A DNA stretch of 13,710 nt from JBJTIF01 sp046094825 (GTDB lineage: Bacteria; Actinomycetota; UBA4738; HRBIN12). The position numbers and the translations under genes were made by a program. The notes beneath the pieces are model-generated. The model searched no databases and was not told where the DNA came from. It saw only the letters and a list, made by a program, of their open reading frames with translations. Where the stretch lies: the NCBI GenBank assembly GCA_046094825.1, contig JBJTIF010000122.1, forward strand, positions 1 through 13,710, in the 5' to 3' direction. This document shows, piece by piece, positions 6,780 through 13,589 of the stretch (its first letter is position 1; each line of letters starts with the position of its first letter).

Positions 6780-7907
6780 GTGGGAGACGCCGCCCCGCGC
6801 ATCCGCGCCGCGATCGCCGCACGCGGTCCGATCACCTTCGCGGAGTTCATGGCGGAGGCGCTCGTCGGACCCGAGGGCTACTTCGCCGTGCCGCCCGTCG
6901 GCCCCGACGGAGACTTCCTCACCGCGCCGCACGTCCACCCGGTGTTCGCCGACCTCGTGCGCTTCGCGCTCGACGACCTCCGACGAGCGCTCGGCGCGCC
7001 CGACCCGTTCCGCGTCGTCGAGCTCGGCGCGGGAGACGGCACGCTCCTCGACGCGGTCCGCGCGGGGTTCCGCGACATCGACGGCATCGCGGTCGATGTC
7101 GCGGCCGTCGAGGCGAGTCCGGGTGCGCGCGAGGCGCTCGCGCGGCGTGGGATCACCGCCGTCGCAGCGCTCGACGACCTCCCTCCCACCGACCCGACGG
7201 TCGTCGTCGCGAACGAACTCCTGGACAACCTCCCGTTCCGGTGGCTGCGTCGGACCGAGGATGCGTTCGTCGAGATCCGCGTCGCCGCCGAGGGCGACCG
7301 CTTCGTCGAGGTCGAGGCTCCCTGCGAGCCCGACCTCGCGGCGCTCGCCGGCGATGTCCCCGTCGGCGGCGACGCGTTCGTGTCCCCGGCAGCGCTCGCG
7401 CTCGTCGACGCGCTCGCGGCCTGGCTCGGACGCGGCGCGGTGCTCCTCGTCGACTACGGCTGGGCCGATCGCCCCGCGGGAGAGGCCCACGGCTTCCGCG
7501 ACCACCGACCGACCGACGACGTCCTGGCCGAACCGGGCCGTCGCGACATCACCGCCGGGGTGGACTTCGGCGCGATCACGCGCCGCGCGCGCGAGCGCTG
7601 GCTCGTCGTCCTCGGCGAGGCGCGTCAGGAGGACGTCCTCCGGGCGCTCGGCTACGCGGACTGGCAGCGCGCGCAACGCGAGCGACAGGCCGACCGCGAT
7701 GCGGCCGGGGACGCGATCGCGGCGCTCCACATCTGGGAGGGACGTCGCCTCGCCGCGATGCTCGTCGACCCGACGCGCATGGGGGACTTCCGGTGGCTCC
7801 TGCTCGCGACGCCGGGCGTCCCGGCGCCGACATGGATCGGCGCACGCGGCGCGGCAGACTCCCCGGACGCACCCTCGGAGGGACGGACCGCCGAGCGGCC
7901 GGCCTAG
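6780..7907 (+). CDS. MidA/NDUFAF7-family SAM-dependent methyltransferase
   Basis: A 375-residue class I methyltransferase of the MidA (COG1565, DUF185) family. Family landmarks in order: 'GPITFAEFMAEAL' (16-28), 'GDFLTAPHVHPVFADL' (44-59), the SAM-binding motif VELGAGDGTLL (80-90), and NELLDNLPF (145-153), corresponding to the 'EFFD.LP' segment of human NDUFAF7. The C-terminal half holds 'LLVDYGWADRP' and 'GVDFGAI', also usual in the family. NDUFAF7 dimethylates an arginine of the complex I subunit NDUFS2 and is needed for complex I assembly. Here the gene lies tail-to-tail with the bacterial homologue of NDUFS2, nuoD, with both stops in one CTAG at 7904-7907. That NuoD is the substrate is inference from family and neighbourhood. 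The GTG start is set by the TAGGCT box; the last 25 residues are low-complexity and probably disordered. Confidence 0.88.
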   Translation: MGDAAPRIRAAIAARGPITFAEFMAEALVGPEGYFAVPPVGPDGDFLTAPHVHPVFADLVRFALDDLRRALGAPDPFRVVELGAGDGTLLDAVRAGFRDIDGIAVDVAAVEASPGAREALARRGITAVAALDDLPPTDPTVVVANELLDNLPFRWLRRTEDAFVEIRVAAEGDRFVEVEAPCEPDLAALAGDVPVGGDAFVSPAALALVDALAAWLGRGAVLLVDYGWADRPAGEAHGFRDHRPTDDVLAEPGRRDITAGVDFGAITRRARERWLVVLGEARQEDVLRALGYADWQRAQRERQADRDAAGDAIAALHIWEGRRLAAMLVDPTRMGDFRWLLLATPGVPAPTWIGARGAADSPDAPSEGRTAERPA

Positions 7908-9094
7908 CGGTCGACGTCGCCGACGACGAAGAAGATCGAACCGAGGATCGAGACGAGGTCGGGCACGAGGTTCCCCGGCAGGAGCGCGGGGAGCACCGAG
8001 ACGTTCGAGAACGACGCGGTGCGCATCTTCAGGCGGTAGGGCTGCTTCTTCCCGTTGCCGACCACGTAGTAGCCCATGAGCCCGAGCGGGTTCTCGGTGC
8101 GGACGTAGATCTCGCCGTCGAGGGAGATCTTCTTCGGGAGCTTCTCGACCCGGTACGGACCCGCGGGGAGCTTCTCCATGCACTGCTCGATGATCTTGCA
8201 GGACTCCCACATCCGCTGGAGGAGCACCCAGAGGCGATCGTACGAGTCCCCCTGCCGGCCGACGGGGACGTCGAACTCCACCTCCGCGTACTTCTCGTAC
8301 GGCTCCTCCTTCCGGAGGTCCATCGGGACCCCGGACCCCTGGAGCGTCGGGCCCGAACAGCCGTACGCGATCGCCGTCGCCGCGGGGAGGATGCCGACGT
8401 CGCGGGTGCGCGCGTGGATGATCTCGTTGCCGAGGACGAGGTCCTCGAAGACCTTCAGGCGCTTGCGCACCGAGGCGAGCGTCTCCTTCGACTCCTTGAG
8501 GAACCCGCGCGGCAGGTCGTCCTTCAGCCCACCGATGCGCGCGTACGAATGGTGCATCCGCGCGCCGGTCGCGCTCTCCATGAGGTTCTGGATCGCCTCG
8601 CGTTCGATGAACGCGTAGAAGAGCGGCGTCATCGCGCCGAGCTCGAGCGGGTAGGACCCCATGAACATCAGGTGGTTCAGGATCCGGTTCCACTCCGCCA
8701 TCATCGTGCGGATCCACTGCGCGCGGTCCGGCACCTCGAGGCCGAGCATCCGCTCGACGGCGATCGTCCACCCGAGCTCGTTGTTGAACGCGGAGATCCA
8801 GTCGTGGCGGTTCATGAGGACGAGGACCTGCCGCGCGTCGCGGTACTCCGCGAGCTTCTCGGGACCGCGGTGCATGTACCCGATCACCGGCTGCGCGCGC
8901 GTGATGACCTCGCCGTCGAGATCGAGGACGACCCGGAGGACCCCGTGCGTCGAGGGGTGCTGCGGGCCGATGTTGAGGAGCATCTCCTCGGTGCGGAGCT
9001 CCCGGGACGGCGCGACGGCGATGTCGACGCCACCCCCGCGCACCATCCAGTGCTCGGCGACGGACGAGAACTCGCGACGCTCCTGGGTCTCCAC
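7904..9094 (-). CDS. nuoD: NADH-quinone oxidoreductase subunit D (NuoD, complex I 49-kDa subunit)
   Basis: A 396-residue peripheral-arm subunit that forms the quinone site next to the terminal iron-sulfur cluster with NuoB. Signatures: 'NIGPQHPSTHGVLR' (41-54), 'GYMHRGPEK' (72-80), 'NRILNHLMF', 'LGAMTPLFYAF', 'GARMHHSYARIGG', 'VEFDVPVG' and the C-terminal 'VGDVDR'. His50 matches the quinone-pocket His59 of bovine 49-kDa and Arg76 matches the methylated Arg85. The quinone-binding Tyr (bovine 108, 'RLDYVS') is Trp99 here ('RHDWIS'), with spacing from the arginine unchanged. I recall 'NRHDW' and 'GYMHRG' from the second, NuoD2-type copies of actinobacteria, so this may be that type. Unlike most nuoD genes it has no nuoC, nuoB or nuoE beside it. 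The GTG start is supported by TAGGAT 9 nt upstream; no better start is seen. Confidence 0.95.
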   Translation of the reverse strand: METQERREFSSVAEHWMVRGGGVDIAVAPSRELRTEEMLLNIGPQHPSTHGVLRVVLDLDGEVITRAQPVIGYMHRGPEKLAEYRDARQVLVLMNRHDWISAFNNELGWTIAVERMLGLEVPDRAQWIRTMMAEWNRILNHLMFMGSYPLELGAMTPLFYAFIEREAIQNLMESATGARMHHSYARIGGLKDDLPRGFLKESKETLASVRKRLKVFEDLVLGNEIIHARTRDVGILPAATAIAYGCSGPTLQGSGVPMDLRKEEPYEKYAEVEFDVPVGRQGDSYDRLWVLLQRMWESCKIIEQCMEKLPAGPYRVEKLPKKISLDGEIYVRTENPLGLMGYYVVGNGKKQPYRLKMRTASFSNVSVLPALLPGNLVPDLVSILGSIFFVVGDVDR

Positions 9095-9103
9095 GAGGTG
9101 CCC

Positions 9104-9109
9104 ATCCTA
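9104..9109 (-). promoter_or_regulatory. -10 box of nuoD
   Basis: TAGGAT on the minus strand, 9 nt before the GTG at 9094, so the transcript would start at or within about 3 nt of the start codon. There is no Shine-Dalgarno sequence in the gap. Divergent from the selA box across 30 bp. Confidence 0.5.
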
Positions 9110-9139
9110 CCCACAGGCTGCCCGCGCGGGGCCCCGCGG

Positions 9140-9145
9140 TACGCT
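9140..9145 (+). promoter_or_regulatory. -10 box of selA-selB, leaderless start
   Basis: TACGCT, 6 nt before the ATG at 9152. The spacing places the transcription start on the A of the start codon. No convincing -35 element is visible. Confidence 0.5.
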
Positions 9146-9151
9146 CGCGCC

Positions 9152-10480
9152 ATGCCTGCCCCCGACCCCGCTGCGCGGCGGCGACTCCCGTCGGTCGACG
9201 CGCTCCTGCGATCCGAGCCCGGTCGGCGCGCGGCCGCGACGTTCGGCCGGCCCCTCCTGAAGCGGACGATCACCGCGGCGGCGGGGCAGGGGGAGGGACC
9301 CGACGCCGATGCGATCCTCGCCGCGGCCGTCGCCGCGGCGGCGCGCGCCGCGAACGGTCCGATCGCGGTCGTGAACGCGACCGGCGTCCTCCTCCACACG
9401 GGCCTCGGTCGCGCGCCGCTCCCCGAGGCCGCGATCGTCGCGCTCGAACGGGCGGCGCGCGGAGCGACCGACCTCGAGCTCGACCTCGCGACGGGCGGTC
9501 GCGGTCGCCGCTCCGCCCGCGCGGAGACGCTCCTCACGGCGATCACCGGCGCCGAGGCCGCCCTCGTCGTGAACAACGGTGCCGCGGCGCTCCTCCTCGC
9601 CCTCGCGGCGCTCGCGAAGGGTCGCGGCGTCCTCGTCTCGCGCGGCGAGCTCGTCGAGATCGGCGGCGGGTTCCGGATCCCGGACATCCTCGCCGCGTCG
9701 GGCGCGAAGCTCGTCGAGGTCGGCACGACGAACCGCACGCGCCTCGCGGACTTCCGCGACGCGTGGACGGATCGCACGGCGCTCGTCCTCAAGGTGCACC
9801 CGAGCAACTACCGCATCGTCGGGTTCGCGGAGGCACCGACCGCGAAGCAGCTCGCGACGCTCGCCGCGTCGCGCGGGGTGCCCTTCGTGCACGACCTCGG
9901 CTCGGGGCTCCTCGAGCCGGGACGCGTCGCCGACGAGCCCTCGGTCGCGGAGGCGCTCGACGCGGGCGTCGACCTCGCGCTGTTCTCCGGCGACAAGCTC
10001 CTCGGCGGGGCGCAGGCCGGCATCGCCGTCGGTCGCGCCGATCTCATCGCGCGGATGCGCACGCATCCGATCGCGCGCGCGGTGCGCGTCGACAAGCTCC
10101 AGATCGCCGCGCTCGAGGCGGTGCTCGTCGAACACGTCGCCGGACGGCGCGACGACCTCCCCGTCTGGCGCATGCTCCGCGAACCCGTCGCCGCCGTGCG
10201 CGCACGGGCGCGGGCGCTCGCGGACGGCATCCCCGATGCCCGCGTCGTCGCGTCGACGGCGAGCGTCGGCGGAGGATCGCTGCCGGGGGGCGACCTCCCC
10301 TCGGCCGCGGTGCGGATCGAGGACCCGTCGCCCGACGCGCTCGCCGCGCGGCTGCGGACCGGACGTCCCGCCGTCCTCGCGCGCGTCGATCGCGGCGCGG
10401 TGCTCCTCGACTGCCGGACGATCGCGGACGACGAGGTCGACGCGGTCGTCCGCGCCGTGCGACGGGCGCGCATCGGCTGA
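9152..10480 (+). CDS. selA: L-seryl-tRNA(Sec) selenium transferase SelA
   Basis: A 442-residue pyridoxal-phosphate enzyme that converts Ser-tRNA(Sec) to Sec-tRNA(Sec) using selenophosphate. N-terminal domain 'LPSVDALLRSEPGR' (12-25), then the fold-type I core: 'VVNATGVLLHTGLGRAPL' (72-90), 'VVNNGAAALLLAL', 'SRGELVEIGGGFRIPDI', 'EVGTTNRTRLADF', 'VHPSNYRIVGF', 'HDLGSGLLEPG', and the cofactor lysine Lys282 in 'FSGDKLLGGAQAG'. Length and all landmarks match bacterial SelA, and the gene looks intact. The ATG follows a -10 box by 6 nt. selB starts in the stop codon (TGATG), the usual selA-selB operon. selD and tRNA-Sec are not in the window. Because selB is broken, this SelA may currently charge a tRNA that cannot be delivered, unless the selB break is an assembly error. 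Confidence 0.95.
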   Translation: MPAPDPAARRRLPSVDALLRSEPGRRAAATFGRPLLKRTITAAAGQGEGPDADAILAAAVAAAARAANGPIAVVNATGVLLHTGLGRAPLPEAAIVALERAARGATDLELDLATGGRGRRSARAETLLTAITGAEAALVVNNGAAALLLALAALAKGRGVLVSRGELVEIGGGFRIPDILAASGAKLVEVGTTNRTRLADFRDAWTDRTALVLKVHPSNYRIVGFAEAPTAKQLATLAASRGVPFVHDLGSGLLEPGRVADEPSVAEALDAGVDLALFSGDKLLGGAQAGIAVGRADLIARMRTHPIARAVRVDKLQIAALEAVLVEHVAGRRDDLPVWRMLREPVAAVRARARALADGIPDARVVASTASVGGGSLPGGDLPSAAVRIEDPSPDALAARLRTGRPAVLARVDRGAVLLDCRTIADDEVDAVVRAVRRARIG

Positions 10481-12179
10481 TGCCGGTCGTCGCGACCGCG
10501 GGCCACGTCGACCACGGCAAGTCGCGGCTCGTCACCGCGCTGACCGGCATCGAACCCGATCGCCTCGCCGAGGAGCGCCGGCGCGGCATGACGATCGACC
10601 TCGGGTTCGCCTGGTGCGCGCTCCCCTCCGGCGCCGAGCTCGGGTTCGTCGACGTGCCGGGCCACGAACGGTTCGTCCGCACGATGCTCGCCGGCGTCGG
10701 ACCGGTGCGGCTCGTCCTCTTCGTCGTCGCCGCGGACGCGGGCTGGTCCGCGCAGTCCGAGGAGCACCTCGCGATCGTCGACGTGCTCGGCGTCGACGGC
10801 GCGGTCGTCGCGCTCACGAAACGCGACCTCGTCGACGACGACACCCTCGCGCGCCGGACCGCCGAGGTACGCGACCGCCTCGCGGGGACCGCGCTCGCGT
10901 CGGCGCCGGCACCGTCGTCACGGGCACGCTCGGCGACGGGGCGCTCGCGGTCGGGGACGAGGTCGACCTCGTCCCCGGCAGCGCCCGCGCGCGGATCCGC
11001 GGACTCCAGACCCACGGTCGCGCGGTCGACCGCGCGGCGCCCGGTTCGCGCGTCGCGGTGAACCTCGCGGGCGTCGCGACCGACGCGATCGGTCGCGGGG
11101 ACGCGCTCGTCGCGCCGGCGAGCCGTCGTCCGACCACCGAGCTCGAGGTCGCGCTCCGACCCGTTCGCGGTCGCGACGAACCCGCGTCCCGCGGCGCCTA
11201 CTCCTTCCACCTCGGCGCGGCCGATCGCGCTGCCCGCCTCCGCGTCCTCGGTCGCGACGCTGCCGGTGTCGCGTACGCGCGCCTGCGCCTCGATACGCCG
11301 GTCGCCGCGGACCCGGGGGATCGCTTCGTGCTCCGCGACGCCGGCCGCGGCGCGACCGTCGCGGGCGGCGAGGTCCTCGAGGTCGCGCCGCCGCGACGGA
11401 GCGGCGTGGACGCGGTCGGACGGCTCGCGCGCCGTCGCACGGCGGGTGCCGACGCGCGCCCCGCCCTCGTGGTCATCGACCGCGGCGCCGTCCGTGCGAC
11501 CGATCTCCCCGCGCTCGCCGGTGGACCGCCATCATCGGCTGCGCTCGCGGATGCGGCGATCGTCGACGCCGGTGGCTGGTGGATCGCCCCCACGATCGTC
11601 GAGGGGGCCCGGGACACGATCGAGGCGGCCGTGGCCGCCCACCACCGCGACCACCCGCTCGAGCGGGGCCTGCCGACGTCCGCGGCGCGCGAGCGCATCA
11701 GGGAGTCCCTGCGTCGCGCGCGGGTCGCCGCCGACCCCGAGCTCGTCGACGCGGTGCTCGGGGCGCTCGTCATCGCGCCGACGCTCGAGCGCGACGGTGG
11801 CTTCCTCCGACGCCCCGGCCGCGAGGCGGTCGGCGCCGACGACCCCGTGCTCCGTCGGCTCCTCTCGGCGGTGGACGGGCCGACGCCGCCGACGATCCCC
11901 GAGCTCGTCGCCGCAGGGGTCCCGCGCGCCGCGATCGACGCGGCGGTGCGCGCGGACCTCGTCGTGCGGATCGCACCGGCGCTCGTCGTCTCCCACGGGT
12001 TCATCGACCGCGCGCTCGCCGCGATCCGCGATGCCGGTGCGACCGGGATCACCGTGAGCGAGCTCCGCGAATCGCTCGGGACGAGCCGGAAGTACGCGGT
12101 GCCGCTCGTCGAGCACCTCGACGCATCGCGTCGCACGCGGCGCGACGGCGATCGGCGCTTCGCCCGCGACGGGGGCTGA
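10480..12179 (+). pseudogene. selB: selB, selenocysteine-specific elongation factor, disrupted by internal deletion and frame change
   Basis: SelB delivers Sec-tRNA(Sec) to UGA codons on the ribosome. The first part, from ATG 10480, has a normal G domain: 'AGHVDHGKSRL', 'RRGMTIDLGFAW', 'DVPGHERF', and G4 'TKRDL'. At about 10897-10910 the homology jumps from this frame to the frame one base earlier, which continues with 'VGAGTVVTGTL' (domain 2 of EF-Tu-like proteins), domain 3, and the C-terminal winged helices ending 'TSRKYAVPLVEHLD' and 'RRDGDRRFARDGG' at 12179. Compared with E. coli SelB as I remember it, about 45 residues are missing, including the G5 segment and the strand entering domain 2. 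As read, translation from ATG 10480 ends at 11061 after 193 residues. A true mutation or a collapsed assembly are the two explanations; everything outside the junction looks under normal selection, so the damage is recent or artificial. Confidence 0.85.
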
Positions 12180-12185
12180 GCCGGG

Positions 12186-12653
12186 CTACGCCGGCGCGAG
12201 GATCGCGACGACTCCGACCTCGACCGCGGCGCCGAGCGGCAGCTCGACGACCCCGACGGCGATCCGCGCGTGGCGACCTCCGTCGCCGAGCACCTCGACG
12301 AGCGCCTCGCTCGCGCCGTTCGCGACCTTCGGCTGATCGGTGAACCCCGGCGCGGACGCGACGAAGACGGACACCTGCGCGATCCCGACGAGGCGATCGA
12401 ACGAGCCGAGCGCATCGCGGATCGCGGAGAGCGCCTGGAACGCGGCCCGACGGCAGCCCGCCGCGGCATCCTCGATCGAGACGTCGGCGCCGACGTGTCC
12501 GGTCACCGTCGCGCGACCGGCGTCGATCGGCACCTGCCCCGCGACGAACGCGAGCTCCCCGACGATGCGGACCGGGACGTACGCCGCGAGCGGCGCGGGG
12601 GCCGGGGGGAGGTCGATCCCGAGCCGGAGGAGCGCCTCGTCGACGCGGCTCAC
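12186..12653 (-). CDS. RidA-family protein (YjgF/YER057c/UK114)
   Basis: A 155-residue member of the Rid family, whose archetype RidA hydrolyses reactive enamines and imines made by PLP enzymes. Landmarks: 'SRVDEALLRLGIDLP' start, 'YVPVRIVGELAFVAGQVPID', 'GHVGADVSIEDAAAGCRRAAF', 'ASAPGFTDQPKVANGASE', and 'GRHARIAVGVVELPLGAAVEV', where Arg130 is at the place of the catalytic arginine. It belongs to the longer subgroup of about 150 residues common in actinobacteria (Rv3678c-like, from memory), whose activity is less certain than that of true RidA. The GTG start (12653-12651) overlaps the NfeD-type gene's TGA by 4 nt, so translation is probably coupled. It ends 6 bp from the convergent selB stop. 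Confidence 0.88.
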   Translation of the reverse strand: MSRVDEALLRLGIDLPPAPAPLAAYVPVRIVGELAFVAGQVPIDAGRATVTGHVGADVSIEDAAAGCRRAAFQALSAIRDALGSFDRLVGIAQVSVFVASAPGFTDQPKVANGASEALVEVLGDGGRHARIAVGVVELPLGAAVEVGVVAILAPA

Positions 12654-13589
12654 GAACCGTCCTCCCGCGCGTCCGGCGCACCCTCGGGCGTGGACCCGAC
12701 GGCGTCCGCCGCGTCCACGACCGCGTCGGCGGGCATCGGTTCGACCTGCAGGACGAGCCCGTCGAGCCCCCGCACGCGAACCTTCGTCCCCGCCGTGATC
12801 GCGCCGTCCGCGGCCTTCCCGCGCCAGAGCGTCCCCTTCACGTACACCGACCCCTCCGGACGGAGATCGGTCCGCGCCTCGCCGACGAGACCGAGCAGCC
12901 CCTGCTGCGTCGAGGTGATCCGGTCGCGCGACTGGAGCGCGACCGTGAGGACGAACCCGTAGTAGAGGACCGTCGTCACCGTCGCGCCTCCGATGAGCCA
13001 TGGCGAGATCGCGATCGACGGGGCGACGTCACCGTACGCGAGCACCGATCCCGCGAGGAATCCCGCCGCGCCGACGAGCGTCGGCCAGCGGAGCCGTCGG
13101 AGCTGCACGTCCCACACGAGCAGGAGGATCCCGCCGACGAGGAGCGCGAGGCCGAGCGGCGATGGGGGCACGACCGAGAGCCCGTACATCCCGAGCGCGA
13201 GGAGCGCGATGCCGCTGAAGCCCGCGAACCCGAACCCCGGCTGCGTGAGCTCGAACGCGAGCGCTGCGGCCGCGATGACGAGGAGGAGGTACACCGACGT
13301 CGGGGTCGACGACGCGTGGAGGACGCGGTCGACCGGACCGAGCGACGTGAACGACACCTCGACCGGTCGGTCGCCCTCCTGCGTCGCGACGCGCGTCGCG
13401 AGGACGCGCGCGCCCGCGGAGGTCGCGACCGTCCGGCCGTCGATCGCGGCGAGGAAGTCCGTGACGGATGGCGCGGCGACCTCGACGATGCCCGCGTCGA
13501 GCGCGGCCTGCGCGGGGATCGCCGCATCGAGCTCGGCGGGCACGGCGCGCCCGCTCGACGTCGCCCACCCGGACGCGACCGTCGGCGAT
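12650..13589 (-). CDS. NfeD-type membrane protein, 5' partial
   Basis: The C-terminal part of a long NfeD protein. Reading inwards: the end of the ClpP-like serine protease domain ('ALDAGIVEVAAPSVTDFLAAIDGRTV', followed by a beta-rich stretch to about 13310). Then come about five hydrophobic membrane segments (near 13240-13293, 13171-13218, 13108-13160, 13035-13083 and 12940-13005), and a soluble OB-fold domain ('GLVGEARTDLRPEGSVYVKG', 'VRVRGLDGLVLQVEP'). Long NfeD proteins usually work with a stomatin-like partner in membrane quality control; no such partner is in view. The frame stays open to the window edge, but everything outside 13589 is an inverted copy of 13468-13589 and is not credible NfeD sequence, so I end the supported coding region there. 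The true N-terminus with its catalytic serine is missing. Followed by the RidA-family gene with a 4-nt overlap. Confidence 0.85.

Noticed and set aside
7886..7912. GACCGC/GCGGTC inverted repeat across the methyltransferase and nuoD stops
   Set aside because: A 6-bp stem with a 15-nt loop and no U-tract, inside coding sequence on both sides; too weak to call a terminator.
5948..9151. Upstream plus-strand extension of the selA frame
   Set aside because: It runs antisense through nuoD and through other genes with Arg-rich nonsense; SelA homology begins at the ATG at 9152, directly after a -10 box.
10850..10950. Programmed frameshift in selB
   Set aside because: A frameshift alone would keep all residues. 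Here about 45 residues, including the G5 region, are missing, and there is no obvious slippery sequence or stimulatory structure.
12180..12195. GCCGG/CCGGC hairpin between selB and the RidA-like gene as a terminator
   Set aside because: Only a 5-bp stem without a U-tract, and it overlaps the RidA-like stop codon; such stems are expected by chance at this G+C.
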